Source: Sipunculus nudus
Taxonomy: Eukaryota > Annelida > Sipuncula > Golfingiida > Sipunculidae
NCBI GenBank assembly: GCA_026874595.1
Contig: CM049322.1
Location: forward strand, 10,752,400 to 10,816,399
Direction of reading: 5' to 3'
Length of the DNA stretch: 64,000 nt
A program made the translations under genes and the position numbers. Below the pieces are notes generated by a model. The model worked only from the letters and a program-made list of their open reading frames with translations, was not told where the DNA came from and did no database searches. This document shows, one piece after another, positions 14,489 through 24,821 of this stretch (position 1 is the stretch's first letter; each line of letters opens with the position of its first letter).

Positions 14489-16168
14489 AACTGTAATTAA
14501 TTAAAAAAATACACATAAAAGTGCATAGAGCAGAAATGTTGTATCTGCCGGAAAGCATTCGGTTTAGCAACGGAAAAAAGGACTATCCTGAGCCCCAATG
14601 CCTGTCATTGCGCTACGTTAGTTGAGCTTAAAACAAGACCAGTTCGAGTTGCAAGATGCACCTTGTTGCTTGCCGAAAATTTACGTTAATTGACTTTCTT
14701 TATCGGTAAACAGTGAAAAGGAGTTTCATCGGAACCATCTAATTCCCAGTACCCTTATACGACGACACATAATCTAAACTCGGATCTTTTAATATCAGAT
14801 ACACAAAATATAATTTTACAAAGCAACTTGTCCTGAAAATGTTACCGCATATCCTCTTTAGTTTATTGGCGTAACCCTGTTTTGACAATTCCCAAAATCA
14901 ACCAACACACGTCAGTTATTTTCCAGACTAAACCTGTGGTTAAATGTAATTCTGTTTATGAGTTGTGAACATGTATAAGATGATATTTACGTGTGGTGTT
15001 GTATACTACATGGAGATATGATAATTAAACTGCTAGTCTGTTTGAATGCTACATAGTTAATAGTATACGTAAAACAAAATATCTTTTGAACATTTATTTA
15101 TGACGAAGAAGCATACTTCAGAGGAACGATGATTGTGCCATATTTAGCTAATCGGGCTAGAATTGTAATCCTGAATTGTGATCTCTTGTCCTTTCTACTT
15201 ACTATTATCTTCGTGTCCGTATCTTGAAAACCGACCTGTTTGTGCTAGAATGGCCATTCCTATACCTTTAATAAACATATCATGCTTAAACATATCAAAA
15301 CATTTCATTTAGACTTAATATCCTGTGTTTAATAAGCACACTAGAGGTAAGTAAAATATCTGCATGAATAAGCTGCTCTTTTTATCATTGAGCAATATCC
15401 TTACCAAATCAACGTGTTCTACGTACACAAATCTCTAAATCAATTTAAATCTGCATGATGCAACATTTTAAATACTCATTTGTACAACAGGAAAAGATGT
15501 ATTACCTTAGGTCAAAGAGTCACAAATGACCAAAGTCTATGTGGCGTGTATGTTAATTAATAACAATTAGTTTTTTTCAAGGTACCTTTTTATATTGGGT
15601 GCATATACTAACTTATATATTTTCCTGCCTGTGAGGTTTATTTTTTTATAATAGATTATCTTTATAATTAAAGATGCAATATTAACAATACTGTCTCTTT
15701 GATCAAGACGTAAATCATTGATATTGCATTGTGTACATTTCGGGCAGGTAAATCAATTAAACAGTTCGGTTTTTACAGACCAGATATACTGTTGCACATG
15801 TCAAATGAATCAACGCATGTTGTCACGTTTACACCTTTATTGAGGATACACCAGCTCATTACGCACGTCATGCATAGGATAAAAACAGTGAAAGGCACAA
15901 CGTGGAGAAACCATAAGAAAAAGAATATGTGGCAATACTAAAAATGTGACAGCATACACAGATTGATAAATACACAAAAAATGCCAGAATATAAAGCTTG
16001 GAATGGATACATCGTTATGTATCAAATATATCTCCAAATACCTTTGATTCAAAACCCTCGACAAACCACAACTATATATGTAAACTACTACATTTAACAT
16101 AGAATCCAACATACATGGATACACGGTAATGATATTAATAAACAAATATCGGAAATATCGTCACTTAC

Positions 16169-16259
16169 AGCAAAGAGCGATCGCAGGGCAGTCAACCGAT
16201 CAGGCCCTTGCGAGGGTCCAATTATGATGTAGCTGAAACCGATACACGGAAATTCAGCG
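16169..16259 (-). CDS. Exon-like island 2 in type I spacer, unrecognised
   Basis: A 91-base segment is bounded by TTTATCAG and a perfect GTAAGT donor (16168-16163). A second acceptor at 16233-16234 would give 64 bases. It reads IIIGPSQGPDRLTALRSLFA; sister spacers at 38.4 and 45.5 kb read SLGPDRLTALRSLFA. The older spacer near 23.2 kb reads TLGPNRFTALRSLYA before the same donor. Asp/Asn, Leu/Phe and Phe/Tyr changes with a kept donor argue for a coding exon. No family recognised. Confidence 0.38.
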
Positions 16260-17408
16260 CTGATAAACAATATTAAACTATTATATATCAAATGCCACGT
16301 GGTAGCGGTATCATCACGATAGGATAAGTCCAATACCTACTCCTCGTAATACGAGTGAACTACCGACTACACATAATTTTAGCGCTAAGACAATTCATGA
16401 CGGTATCTACATAATAAAGGGTCAGCGCGAGACCCTTCCCCCATATACGGATGCCTCGATATGCGAGTGAATTACCAACAAAGCTAAAGTTAAGAATAGT
16501 CGCAATACCTGCATACAACAGATTATTTAATAGTACATAAAGAGGATAACTCGAATAGTTAATTATACGTATAAAGAAGGCGAGAAAATAGGTAAGCACA
16601 GTAAACTCAGTATGCCCAGGTGTGTGTAAGGAAGTTATGGTAAGGTTGCATATCGATAATTATAGTGTGACAATGTTACAGAAAACGAATTAATAACAAC
16701 TATTGACAATATTAAGACAAATACATATCAATGTTCTTATCAATCAGCTTACTTATCACACTTCTATATAGGATAGTAAAGGGTACTAAGCAAGTATGCT
16801 ACTCTTCAGTCCATAGTCCTTATCCAAGCATGATGACAATACAAAATACAAAAATTGTGCAGTATCTCACTAGCTGTGAGATCTAAGGTAAATTATAATA
16901 CACCAATATTTGTTACGTAAGACTGTGCTATGAACACTAAATTTATACAACAACATGAGATTTGCTGACATATGGCCTGTGTCAGTAACATTTACTTTGT
17001 ATATATAACGCTTGGAAGACGCTTCGAAGAAAACATTCCTCCACTCCCTATAGGACGATTGCCGGTCTCAGCGTTTGATTCGAACTGAACTGTTAATATA
17101 TTCGAGCATGTAACAAAAGCAAATGAAACTTAGCTTATCCTAAATATGCAGGTTGGATAAAGAAATATAAGAAATTAATAATGTTTTGATATTTTACACT
17201 ATATTGAATGTTTCATCGCAAAAAAATTAATTTTGAGAAAAGATATGCTTTGTTTTTGGTTAAAAAAGGAGAGGAACATTTTGTAAAGCCTAAATTATAT
17301 TGTCTAATCAAAATATAATTTAAACTATTTACATGTTAAAATTGACCATTTCTGATGGAAGGTCAAACTTCTGTCCCACATAGACTTTTTCATGCAGCAA
17401 CTAGAGTT

Positions 17409-19267
17409 TTATATCAGGTGCACAATCGTGAGGTTGGTCACGAGCAGTTTTTCATCATCTTCCGTAGCAAGGTATTTTAAATACTCGATGGATTTATTCA
17501 CCGTTGCTCTCGGTAAATTGCGGCGAGCATCTTGATCAAACAGAATGAAATTTAGCAGAGAATTTCCGATATCGTCGTCGGCTAACAGGGGAGCTACAAC
17601 CAGACAAACTCCAATCATCCATTTGAGACAACCAACGTGTATGGTTTGTGTATCAAACGTTAACTAAAGAACAACATGAGGTAGTATATCAGGATTACAT
17701 CTGTAATTTTTTATTCTACAGTTTATGATTTTATGTGCCTCGGAAACGTAATATATGAAATGAAGATACGGAAAAAAATAACAAGGTGTGATATCATATG
17801 CATGTATATGATATTCATGATATATAGATATATATATATTATATATACATATATATGTGTGTGTGTGTAAACAGTTTTTGGTGTTTTCTATTTTGGTATC
17901 AATGCCGAGGGTTCCAAGCATGCCAATATACGGGATTATGACAATATTGCATGATATTAAATGGTCAGATTTACTATTGTTTATATATGAAATGGTTTGG
18001 TATTTCATATTTATGTGAAAATAAACGGGATTTTCTATCGACCGATATAACCCAAAGTGGGCTCGACAGTATATGATTTTTATGAAATTACATGTGTGTG
18101 TGTGTGTGTAAACAGTGTTTTGTGTTTTGCTATTTTACGAATTTTGAATAATTTTCCAGCCGGAAAGGAGGTTTCCCATGGTGACTTCATATGGAGCCTA
18201 TATCTAGCACGTATTTTATTTATCTCAACAATAGATTCCTGTTTGTAAACACAACAGTACTTGATGATATAATAACAATTTAACGCTTCTGAATTACAGA
18301 AGTTATTACAGGACTAACCAATATCTAATGTGTAGAATATTTCCTGTTTGTCGTAATGTATACCATTCTCCTTCAAGGCCGCCTCCACGTGCTCGGCTGT
18401 GTTACTTTCAGACTGTGGTAACTGTCCTGCAAGATGGTTTGACACGGAATACCACCCAGCTGTGACAAAATATATAACCCTCATTGAGATTTTGAAAGAA
18501 AATATACAGCGTTATACATTATTTGACTCATATGTATATTGGAACGAAAATTGAATGTACACTGTGATATCTCAAACGTGTCAAGCCTCCATAATGCAAT
18601 TTATTATATTTAGCATATCTATCACCATTGTATTCATATTCCACTGAATTAGGTATGACCCATCTAAACTTTCACAATTTTCTGATGATAAAAATAAGGT
18701 TTTTAAGAATTTTTTTTTTATTTTCTTTTAGCAAATTTTCGAAATTTTAAAACACATATGCCTCTTCTCCAACTAAAAAAAATAGTCCATAGAAAATAAC
18801 ACTTATAAACAAGTTTCAGATATATATTTAGTATTTCGTTTCAGTCACCACTATTTGTGCAATATATACTTACATCGGCCAGTGTCTGTTAGAGCAACTA
18901 TCGACCCTTCGGGCGCAGTAATTCCGAAATATTTTCGCAGTGTTGATGCCAAATCCCTACCAACAAAATACAATGAATGGACGAAAATAATTAAATCAAA
19001 TGTTTGTTTTGCATGGCCTGACTCAAGAAATTCTTCTGATTTCATCTGTAACATGTTAAATTCCACATCCGCGTATTTTGGGTTGTTGGCAATGTTAGAT
19101 CTGAATCGAGTCATCTGTATTGGACTCGGTTCCACAGACGTGTACCGAACCGGACGACCAGTCGATAAGATGTAGTCCAGGATAACTTCATCCGGATCCC
19201 CTAATAAAATAGTGTTACAGAAAAAAGCACGCATACACACTTTTGATATATTAGCAGGGTATATGCA

Positions 19268-19311
<44 letters not shown>

Positions 19312-20464
19312 GTAAATTTTTAATATTACAGTTACAGTTTAGTTGTTTTAGTTTTAGTTATCATTTTTTGATATTTATATAAAGATAACTAAAGTTTACC
19401 TCTTATTACTATTTCTATCACAGGGGTATCTGTCACTTTTACTTTTTCTGTTACTGATATAGAAAGATATTATAGTCAAGTTAGTGTATTATTTATGAGA
19501 TTGAACTATTTAAAGTCTTAACGAGAATTATTTTTAACAAAAAAGTATTACACTATATATGTTAAGGTGGTTAGAAACGCTAATACCTATCATGAGGATG
19601 TATATATGATCTGATCACTGTTGTTTTTTTTTTCTTGCACGTATATTTTTATTTCATTACAGATGTCAACTTGTTGACATATAAGATCAAAAATGCTGGG
19701 TATACTTCTGAATGTGCACATGGGTCATGGTTGAAGGAAATGATGCACGTAACAATAATTATATATCATCAATCGTTTACAGAAGCAGCGCCTCTGATTG
19801 TCAAGATTTTGGTCACCAAGAGCAAGATAGAGCTTAATGATGTATTCTTATATGGCTCAAACTTGCACTGGCAGTTACTCTTGGGTATGTAGCACCAATG
19901 GACACCACCTTCATCATTCCTGACCCCTGCCTGTGTTTACAGTCAGCACACTTTAGTATTCTTTGCTCAAAAGCTGAATGACCAACCACATCAATCACTG
20001 CAGATTACAACTCGTTTGTGTAAAACTTGAAAATAATTACCATGTGTTGATATATAATTGTATAATGAAAAACTGGCTCTTGTTTTCACACAATATTAAA
20101 TATTTTTATGAAATAAACTAATAAATAATCAACATTCGAATTTCCATATAAACACATTTTATTCAAGTTAAATTCAAAAGGGTCTCATAAGAAGTTTATA
20201 TTAAAAAATTACATTGTGTGAGCAGTTGCGGTTTCGGCCACTTAAATACAATGTATATCATCTGTATTCGAATGAGTTCAATAAGAAATACATACCAGGT
20301 CCACTTCCAACTGAAAGGATGCTTATATCTCCTGTCTCTTTCTTGAATATGGTTCTTGGGCTATGGTTTAATACATTCTTAAGCCATTCTTTGCTTGATT
20401 CCAACATGTTCGAATATTGGTAGTAAACATGGAGATCATGGTCGTAACCTGGGTACATTTCCAT
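17409..20464 (-). CDS. HNMT-like SAM methyltransferase, copy B (intact)
   Basis: Four minus-strand exons: 20296-20464, 18874-19200, 18319-18459 and 17409-17581, totalling 810 bases or 269 residues plus TAA. All introns are GT-AG and phase 1. Human histamine N-methyltransferase has 292 residues. Seen: SAM motif I LSVGSGPGG (residues 50-57, split by intron 1), acidic VEPSPIQ (Glu80, Gln85, matching SAM contacts Glu89 and Gln94), and FVHSLYFVG (129-137). The C-terminus VTNLT has Asn262, matching substrate contact Asn283. Glu22 aligns with substrate contact Glu28, but His131 replaces Gln143, so the amine substrate may differ. The product should be a soluble cytosolic N-methyltransferase of small amines. 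The last exon's acceptor (AG at 17582-17583) was chosen because earlier acceptors put a stop in frame. Confidence 0.85.
19267..19311. repeat. (TC)n-(TA)n microsatellite, intron 1 of copy B
   Basis: About 27 bases of CT then 18 of TA, the shortest version of this tract in the array. Confidence 0.92.
19663..19874 (+). CDS. Antisense exon-like frame in intron 1 of copy B
   Basis: A plus-strand 212-base segment follows TTTCATTACAG and encodes about 70 residues without stop, including SWLKEMMHVTIIIYHQSF and KSKIELNDVFLYGSN. It is the same length in copies B, C, D and E. In B the donor is broken (CAG|TT instead of CAG|GT). No family recognised. It could be an exon of a gene transcribed opposite to the methyltransferases, or a captured fragment. 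Confidence 0.35.
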
Positions 20465-20538
20465 ACCTCCGTAGTTTTGGAATTATTATATTCCGTACTT
20501 TGTCAATTTGTCTTTCGGTACACCTGTACAATAAACGA

Positions 20539-20547
20539 TTATATATA
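20539..20547 (-). promoter_or_regulatory. TATA box of HNMT-like copy B
   Basis: TATATATAA on the minus strand about 75 bases before the ATG, leaving room for a short 5' leader. An in-frame TAA lies 18 bases before the ATG, which supports that ATG as the start. The element is kept at the same distance in all copies. Confidence 0.5.
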
Positions 20548-23340
20548 CCTCGAATTTGTTACCTTGTATATGTTATCTGATAGTGGGAGGTTTACTTAAT
20601 CATGCAAACTAAACAAAGTGCGTAGTGCATTTCCGAGATTATTTATATACCTCGATTTTTTTCATTATATTTATTTTCTGATCACGGTGTTCGGGACGTA
20701 TGTTTACTATTAATGTGGGCTACGAGAATATAATGTTACCAGTTATTTTTGTGCCCCCTTGTGCCAACTACGTGTATTATGTATGTGTGACGACTCTGGC
20801 AGCCATTAAATGTGTTAACTGTTAGGCTCCTCGTTTGTGGAGCGGTTGTGTCTCGTTCCTGGAATAACATTCTACAAACACACGGGGCCATGGTAATTAT
20901 ACAAACGACACAAAGTGTACAGTTCCTTTGCATAAATTCTTCATCTTATTAATTTCAAAACCAGAAATAAAAATATACACCGTATGAGCCATGACGCTCG
21001 TTTAATTTGAAACCAAGAGAAGGGAGAAGTTAAAGCTTGCAAAACAAATGATATCATTGAAATATGATAATAATTTGGTCTGCAAACATGTTACGCTTTT
21101 CTATAAGCAGGTTTGACCATTTGTTATGAGGTTATGCTGTTGGGACAACTTTCTCTAAATCTGCATTATTGTATATTGTCTTTAGATAGTGTCAAAACTC
21201 TTGGTGGGGGAACATGCTGCTACAGCCCCATTTAAACTTTGAGGCAAAATCACCCCAGATTTAGGCAAAATCTGAGGTGTGCGGCATCCCTGTAAGTCCC
21301 CGTATGCTCCTCATATGGGACCCTTAATGAGATGACCAACTGTATCATCTGGTTATCAAAGGCCGCATTGACAGCTAGGGTGGAGGCTAAAAGTAGTACA
21401 CGAGGATAATTCTGAGAAATTTGGTCTTTCATTTGAATGTCAATTGACAGATCGCTCAGGTTCTGAGGTGCACAAACGTGTTAACACAAAGGACCTATCG
21501 GTACCTGCTGGGACGTGAAGTTTATTCTTACTGTGTCCAACAAATGATATGTGTACGTGTTGCAATATGCACCGATACCTGTAAATGTAATTAATAAAAA
21601 AAAATACAAGTAAAACTGCATAGAGCAGAAATGTTGTATCTGCCTCAAAGCATTCGGTTAAGCAACGGAATAAAAGACATCCCCTGAGCCCCGATGCCTT
21701 TCATTGCGCTACGTTAGTTGAGCTCGAAGCAAGACCAGTGCGAGTTGCAAGATGCACCTTGTTGCTTGCCGAAAATGTACGTTAGTTGACATTCTTTATC
21801 GGTAAACAGTGAAAAGGAGTTTCATCGGAACCATCAAATTCCCAGTAACCTTATACGACGACACATAATCTAAACTCGGATCTTTTAATATCAGATACAC
21901 AAAATATGATTTTTACACAGCATATCCCCTTTAATTTATGGGCGTAACCCTGTTTTGACAATTACCAAAATCAACCAACACACGTTAGTTATTTTCCAGA
22001 CTAAACCTATGTTTAAATGTAGTCTATTCATAAGGTGTGAACATGTATTAGATGATATTTACGATATATACTACATGGAGATATGATTATGAAACCGCTG
22101 GTTTGTTTGAATGCTGCATAGTTAATGGTATATATAAAACAAAATCCCTTTGAACATTTATTTATAACCCACAAGCATACTTGTTAGGAGCGATGATTTT
22201 GCCATATTTAACTAATCGGGTAGAATTGTGATCTTTGTCATTTTTACTTACAATTATCTCCGTGACTGTATCCTATAAACCGTCCCGTTTTTACTAGAAT
22301 GGCAATATAAAATCAAACAAAAAAATAATCATTCATGGCCAAGGTCTAAACATATCACGCCTAAACATATCAAAACATTTCATTATGACTAATTATCCGG
22401 TGTAAATTGAGCAGACTCATTGAGGTATGTAAAAATCTGCATTAATAAAATTCTGATTGATTTTTTTTATCATTGAGCAATTACTCTTTCAATATTAACG
22501 TGTTTTATGTACCAAAATCTCTAAAATCTGCAATATTTTAAATACTCAATTGCACAACAGAAAAATATGTATTACCTTAAGTTAAAGAGTCACAAATGAT
22601 CAAAGTGAATGTGGCGTGCATGTTTATTAATAAGAATTAGTTTTGTTCAAGGTACCATTTTTTTATTAGGTGCATATACTAATTAATAAATTTTCCTGTC
22701 ATTGAGGTTTATTTTATATTAGTTTATTCTAAATAAAGATGCATTATTAACAATACTCTCACTTTGATCAAGATGTTAATCATGGATATAGCATTGTGTA
22801 CATTTCCTGCAGGTAAAACAATTGAACATTTCGGTTTCACAGACCAGATATACTGTTGCGGATGTCAAATGAATCAACGCAAGTTGTGACGCATACACCT
22901 TTATTGAGGACAAACAAGCTTATCACGCACGTCGTGCATAGGATAAAAATGGAAAAAGGCACAAAAGTGAAGAAACTAAGAAAAAGAATATGTGGTAGTA
23001 AAACAAATGTTACAGCATGCACAAATTGATAAAAACACAAAATATGACAGAAAATAAAGCTTGGAATGCATACATCATTATGTATCAATCTGATTTTGTA
23101 AACTCCTATATTTAACAGAGAATCCAATATACAGACACGTCTATGGATGCACGGTTAATGTTATGAATATGGGAATATCGGAAATATTGCAACTTACAGC
23201 ATAGAGCGATCGCAGGGCAGTAAAGCGATTAGGGCCTAGCGTGGTTCCAATAACACAGAAACTCCTACACAGAAATTAAAAGGCTGATTCAATTTTAAAA
23301 TTACCCATTGAAAATACCAATTTATAGGTATATATTTAAA
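20548..23340. other. Array spacer type II (after copy B)
   Basis: Upstream flank of copy B, almost identical to about 49965-52760 and diverged from the type I spacers. It includes exon-like islands at 21484-21582 (YHLLDTVRINFTSQQ), near 21320-21395 (STLAVNAAFDNQMIQLV, with a TTTTAG acceptor) and near 23190-23250 (TLGPNRFTALRSLYA before GTAAGT). Other short frames are AT-rich noise. Confidence 0.65.
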
Positions 23341-23439
23341 GTTGCATTGGCGAAATTCCGGAATGGTAATTTTTAACAAGATTCCAACCCGGATGCATTA
23401 AGAAGCAATTACAGAAGCTGGTACGGAAAAAGCACACTT

Positions 23440-23838
23440 TTGAACAAAGAAACTGGCAAGAAACACAAGCGAAAGCGCAGTAAAACAGTGCACAACTACT
23501 GTAAGTATAGCGGCAAACCAGAACATGAAGAGATAAGTGCTCCGCCTGCGAATCTGTGTGCACCAAGTGTAGAAACGTTATCCATTGGCAATAGTGACAA
23601 GCGAAACAGGCCATACAGTGCAGGCCAACATCATGTCGGGGAGGAATTTAAACATACAGTACCTGGCGAAACGTCAGTGCTAACACACGCAAGTGACAGA
23701 ACTGAGACACTTTGCTTACAACTTGACTTGAGAGCTACATGCAGCACCGTGACATTGAATCATTATCAGAAACTCACCGATCAACCGCCGAAACCTTCAG
23801 CAACCAAGTTAAAGCTTTACACGGATCCACCGTTCTGA
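23440..23838 (+). CDS. Hypothetical basic protein fragment, unrecognised
   Basis: The open frame of about 132 codons has a Lys/Arg-rich start (KKHKRKRSK) and a Ser/Thr/Pro-rich remainder ending at TGA. It has no good ATG start; the frame opens with TTG. GC content is higher than the flanks. The duplicate at 52.87-53.26 kb has a TAT-to-TAA change about 25 codons in, so the frame is not protected in both copies. ACT|GTAAGTAT at that spot is also a good splice donor. Function unknown; it may be remnant coding of a transposon. Confidence 0.28.
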   Translation: MNKETGKKHKRKRSKTVHNYCKYSGKPEHEEISAPPANLCAPSVETLSIGNSDKRNRPYSAGQHHVGEEFKHTVPGETSVLTHASDRTETLCLQLDLRATCSTVTLNHYQKLTDQPPKPSATKLKLYTDPPF

Positions 23839-23937
23839 CAATCGCAAAGATGAATCTGAAATGACGAGTTCAGTGAGCAATCAGTACTTATGTACGGAGT
23901 TCCTTCCGCAGTTCAGAGTCCGGAGATGCGTGTTTTG

Positions 23938-24622
23938 AATAATAAGATATTTCTAACACTCTATGGAGTGCATACTTGAGACTAAATAAACAGTATCAAG
24001 CAATGGTTAACAGTGTGTACCAACCACTTGGCAATGGAAAACATGCCATGTGTTTAACATGTTAGGAATTTTAAATCACCATACACTCAGTGTACCAGGT
24101 GCAAATACCAATAGTGCTTATGTTAAATTCCTTAAACAGTTACAAAATGTAACAGTATTTATAACTACCGTCATATAAGTCAAGAGTATTTCTTGGGCCC
24201 GTGGCACATATTCCCCGTTTTGCGTCCCTGTTTGCACTGGCGCATCCTGGTGTCCTTATACTACGGTCGACGACTGTTTTGAATCTAAAACCGGGTTGAA
24301 ATCTGTAATGCCGGTCTTTTTAAGGCTTAGGCGTTAGACCTTAACTCCTGCTTAGGCTCTCCTATGAGCTAGTTACCGTTCCAGTAGGGTTATGGAATGG
24401 TTTTTAGCAGATTATCCTCGGTTATCCACGGCCCAAAGAGGGTGCCATTAGGTCACTGGTACGGTCGCCCCCATTTTGGCAGGGCGCCAGTGCAGCATGA
24501 ATATGTTTACTGAGTTCACTAGGGTCCAATACGGTGCTTACCGGAGGCCACACGGGCTTACCCCGAAATAATGAATACTTATTTTGCTAATTGATCAATC
24601 AATTGTACTGATTTTGGTACTG
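23938..24622. repeat. Moderate-copy segment beside LINE copy 1
   Basis: A roughly 680-base segment, less AT-rich in its middle (CACGGCCCAAAGAGGGTGCC, GGCAGGGCGCCAGTGCAGCA), lies between the hypothetical frame and the LINE 3' end. It recurs at about 53360-54040 and 59173-59856, always next to the LINE. No coding or terminal repeat was recognised; it may be a separate non-autonomous element. Confidence 0.5.
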
Positions 24623-24821
24623 TAATAAGCATCTTTAACAATTAGAAATATCCTCTTTCATTTATTTTTCTGACAAACATTTATTGAAGAAAAAAAAACA
24701 GAACTATGCATTTATGCAATATTGATGTCTTTGGCATAGAAAAATCAGGGAAACTGGCTGCAACGATCTAATAATTACAGAAACATTACAACAGGAAGTT
24801 TATTCAGGAAAAGGAGGCCTG

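Larger units (their letters stand above)
13485..17408. other. Array spacer type I (between copies A and B)
   Basis: Spacer between HNMT-like units. It is almost identical to 35671-39596 and 42814-46741, and is a diverged relative of the spacer at 20548-23300. It contains the exon-like minus-strand islands listed separately and many short AT-rich frames without recognised similarity. Palindromic CACTAGCTGTGAG near 16868 and repeated AAACATATCA phrases are the only other structures noticed. Confidence 0.7.

Noticed and set aside
15837-16599. Long minus-strand hydrophobic frames in the spacers (also at 22837, 38025, 45170 and 52254)
   Set aside because: They are low-complexity AT-rich translations without motifs; only the short islands with conservative changes and splice borders were kept.
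17585-17665. Extending the last HNMT exon back to the CTTTAG acceptor
   Set aside because: Exon 3 ends in phase 1, and joining there gives a stop within a few codons in copies B, C and D.
18855-19175. Plus-strand open frame over HNMT exon 2 (also at 41039, 48237 and 57114)
   Set aside because: It is the antisense shadow of exon 2; the minus strand has the family motifs and splice sites.
20395-20599. Plus-strand frames opposite HNMT exon 1 in every copy
   Set aside because: Antisense shadows of exon 1 and its 5' flank, without any recognised motif.
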